DNA of 64,000 bases, taken from contig NZ_ML137710.1 in the NCBI RefSeq assembly GCF_004023625.1, positions 1 to 64,000 on the forward strand, read 5' to 3'. Shown one piece after another: positions 59,067-64,000 of this stretch; position 1 is the first letter of the stretch, and every line of letters begins with the position of its first letter. Below the pieces are notes generated by a model. That model searched no databases, had not been told where the DNA came from, and worked only from the letters and a program-made list of their open reading frames with translations. This DNA is from Streptomyces cavernae (GTDB lineage: Bacteria; Actinomycetota; Actinomycetes; Streptomycetales; Streptomycetaceae). A program made the position numbers and the translations under genes.

Positions 59067-60776
59067 GTGACCGCGAAGCGCCGTCCCCCCCTCCGTATCG
59101 GAAATGCCTCCGGTTTCTACGGCGACCGCTTCGACGCGATGCGCGAGATGCTCACCGGCGGTCCGCTGGACGTCCTCACCGGGGACTACCTCGCCGAACT
59201 GACCATGCTCATCCTCGGCCGGGACCGGGCCAAGGACCCGAGCGCCGGCTACGCCCGCACGTTCCTGCGGCAGTTGGAGGAGTCCCTCGGGACCGCCCTC
59301 GACAGGGGGGTGCGGATCGTCACCAACGCGGGCGGGCTCAACCCCGCCGGACTCGCCGCCGCTGTAAGGGAGTTGACCACCAGGCTCGGCCTCGAAGCCA
59401 AGGTCGCCCACGTCGAGAGCGACGACCTCGCCCGCCGGTACCCGGGCAGTCTCACCGCCCACGCCTACCTCGGGGGCGCGGGCATCGCGGAGTGTCTGCG
59501 CGCGGGCGCCGACATCGTGGTCACCGGCCGGGTGACCGACGCCGCCCTCGTCACCGGCCCCGCCGCCGCCCACTTCGACTGGGCCCCGGACGACTTCGAC
59601 CGCCTCGCGGGCGCCGTCGTCGCCGGACACGTGCTGGAGTGCGGCACTCAGGCCACCGGCGGCAACTACGCCTTCTTCACCGACCACGACCTCGCCGCTC
59701 TGCACCGCCCCGGCTTCCCGCTCGCCGAGATCCACGAGGACGGCTCCAGCGTCATCACCAAGCACGACGGCACCGGCGGCGTCGTCGACGTCGGCACGGT
59801 CACCGCGCAGCTGCTGTACGAGACGTCCGGCGCCCGCTATCCGGGCCCGGACGCCGTCGCCCGCCTGGACACGGTGCGGCTCACCCAGGACGGCCCCGAC
59901 CGGGTGCGGATCGACGGCGTCCGCGGCGAGGCCCCGCCGCCGACACTCAAGGTGGGCATCAACCGGCTCGGCGGCTTCCGCAACGAGGTCGTGTTCGTGC
60001 TCACCGGACTCGACATCGACGCCAAGGCCCAACTGGTCAAGGGGCAGATGGAACTGGCCTTCGACGAGGCCAAGTCCCGCCCCGCCGAGGTGCGCTGGGA
60101 ACTCGCCCGCACCGACCGCGAGGACGCCGGCACCGAGGAGACCGCGAGCGCGCTGCTCCGGCTCGTCGTCCGCGACCGGGAACAGGAGCCGGTCGGCCGC
60201 GCCCTCAGCGCGGCCGCCGTCGAACTGGCGCTGGCCAGCTACCCGGGCTTCCATGTCACCACCCCGCCCGGAAAGGGCAGTCCCTACGGGGTGTTCGAGG
60301 CCGCCCACGTCGACCGGGACACCGTACGGCACACGGCCGTGCTGCCCGACGGCCGGCGCGTGGACGTTCCGTTCGGCGAGGACACCCTCGTACTGGAGGA
60401 AGCGGCCGAACCACCGCTGCCCGAGCCCCCGTCCGCCGAGGGCCCCACCCGCCGCGCCGCCCTCGGGCTCGTCGCGGGCGCCCGCAGCGGGGACAAGGGC
60501 GGGGACGCCAACGTGGGCGTGTGGGTGCGGGACGACGCCGCCTGGCCCTGGCTCGCCCACACCCTCACCGTCGACAAGTTCCGCGAACTCCTCCCGGAGA
60601 CGGCTGACTTGACCGTCGAACGCCATGTGCTGCCGCGGCTGCGCGCCCTGAACTTCGTCGTCGGGGGAATCCTCGGCCAGGGCGTGGCAGCTCAACCCCG
60701 CTTCGACCCGCAGGCCAAGGGCCTCGGCGAATGGCTGCGCTCGCGTCACCTCGACATCCCGGAGGAGCTGCTGTGA
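59067..60776 (+). CDS. AtuA-family protein (acyclic terpene utilisation, DUF1446)
   Basis: 569 residues from GTG 59067 with AAGGAG upstream. N-terminal AtuA domain: LRIGNASGFYGDRFDAMREML, LTGDYLAELTMLIL, GVRIVTNAGGLNPAGLAAAV, GRVTDAALVTGPAAAHFDWA; the C-terminal AtuA-like ferredoxin-like fold holds GARSGDKGGDANVGVWVRDD. AtuA is required for geranyl/citronellyl-CoA degradation in Pseudomonas; its exact reaction is unknown. Fusion of both domains is usual in actinobacteria. Confidence 0.9.
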   Translation: MTAKRRPPLRIGNASGFYGDRFDAMREMLTGGPLDVLTGDYLAELTMLILGRDRAKDPSAGYARTFLRQLEESLGTALDRGVRIVTNAGGLNPAGLAAAVRELTTRLGLEAKVAHVESDDLARRYPGSLTAHAYLGGAGIAECLRAGADIVVTGRVTDAALVTGPAAAHFDWAPDDFDRLAGAVVAGHVLECGTQATGGNYAFFTDHDLAALHRPGFPLAEIHEDGSSVITKHDGTGGVVDVGTVTAQLLYETSGARYPGPDAVARLDTVRLTQDGPDRVRIDGVRGEAPPPTLKVGINRLGGFRNEVVFVLTGLDIDAKAQLVKGQMELAFDEAKSRPAEVRWELARTDREDAGTEETASALLRLVVRDREQEPVGRALSAAAVELALASYPGFHVTTPPGKGSPYGVFEAAHVDRDTVRHTAVLPDGRRVDVPFGEDTLVLEEAAEPPLPEPPSAEGPTRRAALGLVAGARSGDKGGDANVGVWVRDDAAWPWLAHTLTVDKFRELLPETADLTVERHVLPRLRALNFVVGGILGQGVAAQPRFDPQAKGLGEWLRSRHLDIPEELL

Positions 60777-60811
60777 CGGTCCTGCTCGACACCACCGAGG
60801 AGTTGCTGTGA
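60773..60811 (+). CDS. 12-residue coupling mini-ORF
   Basis: GTG 60773 opens VTVLLDTTEELL and stops at 60809-60811. It overlaps the stop of the AtuA gene (GTGA) and the GTG start of the carboxylase gene (GTGA). Its sequence resembles the start of the next gene (VTVLATALDTT), and its end (GAGGAGTTGCTG) copies the end of the AtuA gene (GAGGAGCTGCTG). It looks like a duplication of the junction. Confidence 0.55.
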   Translation: MTVLLDTTEELL

Positions 60812-62406
60812 CCGTCCTCGCGACCGCGCTCGACACCACGAGCGACGAATACACCGACAACCGCGCCGCGATGCTCGGCAAGCTGGCCGAACTGGAGGCC
60901 GAGCACGCCAAGGCGCTCGCGGGCGGCGGCGAGAAGTACGTCGCCCGGCACCGGGGGCGCGGCAAGCTGCTCGCGCGCGAGCGGATCGAGCTGCTGCTCG
61001 ACCCCGACACCCCGTTCCTGGAGCTGTCGCCGCTGGCCGCCTGGGGCAGCGACTACACCGTCGGCGCCTCCCTCGTCACCGGCATCGGCGTCGTCGAGGG
61101 CGTGGAATGCCTGATCACCGCCAACGACCCCACGGTCCGCGGCGGTGCCAGCAACCCCTGGAGCCTGAAGAAGGCCCTGCGCGCCAACGACATCGCGTAC
61201 GCCAACCGGCTGCCCTGCATCAACCTGGTGGAGTCGGGCGGCGCGGACCTGCCCTCCCAGAAGGAGATCTTCATCCCCGGCGGGGCGATCTTCCGCGACC
61301 TCACCCGGCTGTCCGCGGCCGGGATCCCCACGATCGCCGTCGTCTTCGGCAACTCCACCGCCGGCGGCGCCTACGTCCCCGGTATGTCCGACCACGTCAT
61401 CATGGTCAAGGAGCGGGCCAAGGTGTTCCTCGGCGGGCCGCCGCTGGTGAAGATGGCCACCGGCGAGGAGAGCGACGACGAGTCGCTGGGCGGCGCCACC
61501 ATGCACGCGCGCGTGTCGGGCCTCGCGGACTACCACGCCGTCGACGAACGGGACGCGATCCGGCAGGCACGGCGCGTCGTCGCCCGCCTCAACCACCGCA
61601 AGGCGTACGCCGATCCGGCCATCGCGGAACCCCCCAAGTACGAAGCGGACGAACTTCTCGGCATCGTCCCCGGCGACCTGAAGGTGCCCTTCGACCCGCG
61701 CGAGGTCATCGCCCGGATCGTCGACGCCTCCGACTTCGACGAGTTCAAACCGCTGTACGGGACCAGCCTGTGCACGGGCTGGGCGCGGCTGCACGGCTAC
61801 CCGGTCGGCATCCTCGCCAACGCCCAGGGTGTCCTGTTCAGCGCCGAGTCCCAGAAGGCCGCCCAGTTCATCCAGTTGGCCAACCAGCGCGACATCCCGC
61901 TGCTGTTCCTGCACAACACCACCGGCTACATGGTCGGCCGGGAGTACGAGCAGGGCGGCATCATCAAACACGGCGCGATGATGATCAACGCGGTGTCCAA
62001 CAGCCGGGTGCCCCATCTGTCCGTGCTCATGGGGGCGTCGTACGGCGCCGGGCACTACGGCATGTGCGGTCGCGCCTACGACCCGCGGTTCCTGTTCGCC
62101 TGGCCGAGCGCCAAGTCGGCCGTCATGGGCCCACAACAGCTCGCGGGCGTCCTCTCCATCGTCGCCCGGCAGTCGGCGGCCGCGAAAGGGCAGCCGTACG
62201 ACGAGGAGGCGGACGCGGCCCTGCGCGCCATGGTGGAGCAGCAGATCGAGTCCGAGTCACTGCCGATGTTCCTGTCCGGGCGGCTGTACGACGACGGGGT
62301 CATCGACCCCCGCGACACCCGCACCGTCCTCGGCCTGTGCCTGTCCGCGATCCACACCGCACCCTACGAGGGCGCGCGCGGTGGCTTCGGCGTCTTCCGG
62401 ATGTGA
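60808..62406 (+). CDS. Acyl-CoA carboxylase carboxyltransferase (beta) subunit
   Basis: 532 residues, crotonase-fold carboxyltransferase of biotin-dependent carboxylases. N-domain: HRGRGKLLARERIELLLDPD, NDPTVRGGASNPWSLKKALR, GGADLPSQKEIFIPGG; C-domain: LLFLHNTTGYMVGREYEQGG, GASYGAGHYGMCGRAYDPRF, WPSAKSAVMGPQQLAGVL. It resembles methylcrotonyl/geranyl-CoA carboxylase beta chains more than propionyl-CoA ones. It should act with the biotin subunit that follows. Confidence 0.92.
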   Translation: MTVLATALDTTSDEYTDNRAAMLGKLAELEAEHAKALAGGGEKYVARHRGRGKLLARERIELLLDPDTPFLELSPLAAWGSDYTVGASLVTGIGVVEGVECLITANDPTVRGGASNPWSLKKALRANDIAYANRLPCINLVESGGADLPSQKEIFIPGGAIFRDLTRLSAAGIPTIAVVFGNSTAGGAYVPGMSDHVIMVKERAKVFLGGPPLVKMATGEESDDESLGGATMHARVSGLADYHAVDERDAIRQARRVVARLNHRKAYADPAIAEPPKYEADELLGIVPGDLKVPFDPREVIARIVDASDFDEFKPLYGTSLCTGWARLHGYPVGILANAQGVLFSAESQKAAQFIQLANQRDIPLLFLHNTTGYMVGREYEQGGIIKHGAMMINAVSNSRVPHLSVLMGASYGAGHYGMCGRAYDPRFLFAWPSAKSAVMGPQQLAGVLSIVARQSAAAKGQPYDEEADAALRAMVEQQIESESLPMFLSGRLYDDGVIDPRDTRTVLGLCLSAIHTAPYEGARGGFGVFRM

Positions 62407-62416
62407 GGGACCACAA

Positions 62417-64000
62417 GTGATCACTTCTGTCCTCGTCGCCAACCGCGGCGAGATCGCCTGCCGCATCTTCCGCACCTGCCGTGAACTGGGCATCCGTACT
62501 GTCGCCGTGCACTCCGACCCCGACGAGAACGCCCTCCACACCCGCACGGCCGACGCGGCCGTGCGGCTGCCCGGCGGGGCACCCTCCCAGACCTATCTGC
62601 GCGGCGAACTGATCGTGAAGGCCGCGCTCGCGGCGGACGCCGACGCCGTCCATCCCGGATACGGATTCCTCTCCGAGAACGCCGACTTCGCACGTTCGGT
62701 CCTCGACGCGGGCCTGACCTGGATCGGCCCGCCACCGGAGGCCATCGAGGCGATGGCGTCCAAGACGCGCGCCAAGAAACTGATGGGCCTGGAACCCCTG
62801 GCACAGGTCACGGCGGACGACATGCCGGTTCTGGTGAAGGCCGCGGCGGGCGGCGGCGGACGCGGCATGCGGATCGTACGCGAACTCGACCAATTGGAAG
62901 CCGAGTTGACGGCCGCGCGGGCCGAGGCGCGCGGTGCCTTCGGCGACGACGAGGTGTTCGTCGAGCCCTATGTGGAGGGCGGCCGCCACGTTGAGGTGCA
63001 GATCCTCGCCGACACACACGGCACGGTGTGGACACTGGGAACCCGCGACTGCTCCCTGCAGCGCCGCCACCAGAAGGTCATGGAAGAGGCCCCGGCCCCC
63101 GGCCTCGGCGCCGAACTGCGCGCCTCACTGGACGAGTTGTCCGTACGGGCCGCCCGCGCCGTCGACTACGTCGGCGCCGGAACAGTGGAGTTCCTGGTCG
63201 CCGGCGGCACGGCCCACTTCCTGGAGATGAACACCCGCCTCCAGGTCGAACACCCCGTCACCGAAGCCGTGTTCGGTGTGGACCTGGTGGCACTGCAGAT
63301 CCGGGTCGCCGAGGGCGCGGCTCTGGACACCGACCCGCCCCGCGCCCACGGCCACGCCGTTGAGGCCCGCCTCTACGCGGAGGACCCCGCGCGGGGTTGG
63401 GCGCCCCAGACGGGCACCCTGCACCGCCTGTCCGTACCGAACGGTGTCCGCCTCGACACCGGGTACACGGACGGCGACCCGATCGGCGTGCACTACGACC
63501 CGATGCTCGCCAAGGCCGTCGCCCACGCCCCCACCCGCGCGGAAGCGGTACGCAAACTGGCGGGCGCCCTGGAACGCGCGGCGATCCACGGCCCCGTCAC
63601 CAACCGGGACCTCCTCGTCCGCTCCCTGCGCCACCCGGAGTTCACCGAGGCCCGGATGGACACGGGTTTCTACGAACGGCACCTGGACGAGCTCACGGCG
63701 CCCGTCACCGACCCGTACGCACCCCTGGCGGCCGCCCTCGCGGACGCACACGGCCGCTCGCGGTTCGGCGGGGGCTGGCGCAACCTGCCCTCGCAGCCGG
63801 GGACCAAGCGCTACCTCATGGCAGGCGAGGAACACGAGGTCCGCTACCGGCACACGCGCGACGGCCTGACCGCCGAGGCCGAGGACGTGACCGTGGTGCA
63901 CGCGGACACCGGCCGGGTGGTTCTCGAAATCGCGGGCGTACGCCGGACGTTCGAGATCAGCCGCCACGGCGACCAGGTGTACGTGAACACCACTACGCTC
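62417..64000 (+). CDS. Acyl-CoA carboxylase biotin carboxylase (alpha) subunit, cut by the window edge
   Basis: At least 528 residues from GTG 62417 with GAGGGA upstream. The biotin carboxylase fold is clear: [47 protein letters not shown] (ATP loop), VEVQILADTHGT, RDCSLQRRHQKVMEEAPAP, EMNTRLQVEHPVTE. A biotin-carrier-type BT region begins near the window edge; the biotin site is outside. Between KTRAKKLM and VTADD about seven residues seem missing compared with homologues. Confidence 0.92.
   Translation, partial: MITSVLVANRGEIACRIFRTCRELGIRTVAVHSDPDENALHTRTADAAVRLPGGAPSQTYLRGELIVKAALAADADAVHPGYGFLSENADFARSVLDAGLTWIGPPPEAIEAMASKTRAKKLMGLEPLAQVTADDMPVLVKAAAGGGGRGMRIVRELDQLEAELTAARAEARGAFGDDEVFVEPYVEGGRHVEVQILADTHGTVWTLGTRDCSLQRRHQKVMEEAPAPGLGAELRASLDELSVRAARAVDYVGAGTVEFLVAGGTAHFLEMNTRLQVEHPVTEAVFGVDLVALQIRVAEGAALDTDPPRAHGHAVEARLYAEDPARGWAPQTGTLHRLSVPNGVRLDTGYTDGDPIGVHYDPMLAKAVAHAPTRAEAVRKLAGALERAAIHGPVTNRDLLVRSLRHPEFTEARMDTGFYERHLDELTAPVTDPYAPLAAALADAHGRSRFGGGWRNLPSQPGTKRYLMAGEEHEVRYRHTRDGLTAEAEDVTVVHADTGRVVLEIAGVRRTFEISRHGDQVYVNTTTL

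Overview
The window comes from a high-G+C actinomycete, almost certainly Streptomyces. Codons end in G or C, GTG and TTG starts are common, ATGA/GTGA gene overlaps are frequent, and it carries a conservon (cvn), futalosine-pathway menaquinone genes and many Streptomyces-type DUF families. No rRNA, tRNA or CRISPR array was found.

Layout. (a) 1-1600: a nested mobile-element scar. The 3' end of a group II intron (domains V and VI) sits inside a tnpB gene whose catalytic part follows, next to an ISL3 transposase remnant. (b) 1.6-8.6 kb: a VOC protein and divergent MarR regulator, an unrecognised three-gene operon, a DUF4097 protein, two FecCD iron-siderophore permeases and a HAD hydrolase. (c) 8.8-16.03 kb: a compact integrative element of about 7.18 kb inserted in the 5' end of a cold-shock gene. 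It carries a large serine recombinase, a short GntR regulator, several winged-helix proteins, an iteron-like region and a catalytic-domain-less resolvase. It is bounded by a 12-bp direct repeat, and its right end supplies a new start for the cold-shock gene. (d) 16-33.7 kb: chromosomal core: cold-shock protein, mqnD-mqnB-DUF2771, MFS, DUF3027, a large GHKL ATPase, two secreted DUF5707-like paralogues, a P-type ATPase, DUF2530, a ribbon-helix-helix protein, a MarR/MFS pair and thpR. (e) 33.9-42.9 kb: a 29-residue membrane peptide, aldo/keto reductase, Uma2 nuclease, SGNH hydrolase, a secreted propeller-like protein, TetR with a DrrAB-type exporter, a ricin-type lectin and serC. (f) 42.9-48.6 kb: a conservon cvnA-B-C-D with a CYP157-like P450 lacking the ExxR arginine, and a collapsed second P450. 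(g) 48.8-58 kb: FAD/Fe-S D-lactate dehydrogenase-like protein, DUF2071, SRPBCC, an ABC ATPase remnant, EamA transporter, two SnoaL-type proteins, LysR and TetR, with a repeated 20-bp palindrome that suggests a small TetR regulon. (h) 58.2-64 kb: an acyl-CoA carboxylase operon (TIGR03084, AtuA-like, carboxyltransferase, biotin carboxylase), running off the right edge.

How the parts work together. The element in (c) looks like a self-contained integrating replicon or satellite: recombinase at attL, candidate directionality factor at attR, iterons beside a Rep-like winged-helix gene, no visible transfer genes. The conservon is a membrane-associated G-protein-like signalling unit. The last operon should carboxylate a branched acyl-CoA. 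Tandem repeats have expanded inside or beside several genes (mqnB, the FecCD permease, the conservon P450 spacer, thpR 3' flank), a recurrent feature of this genome.
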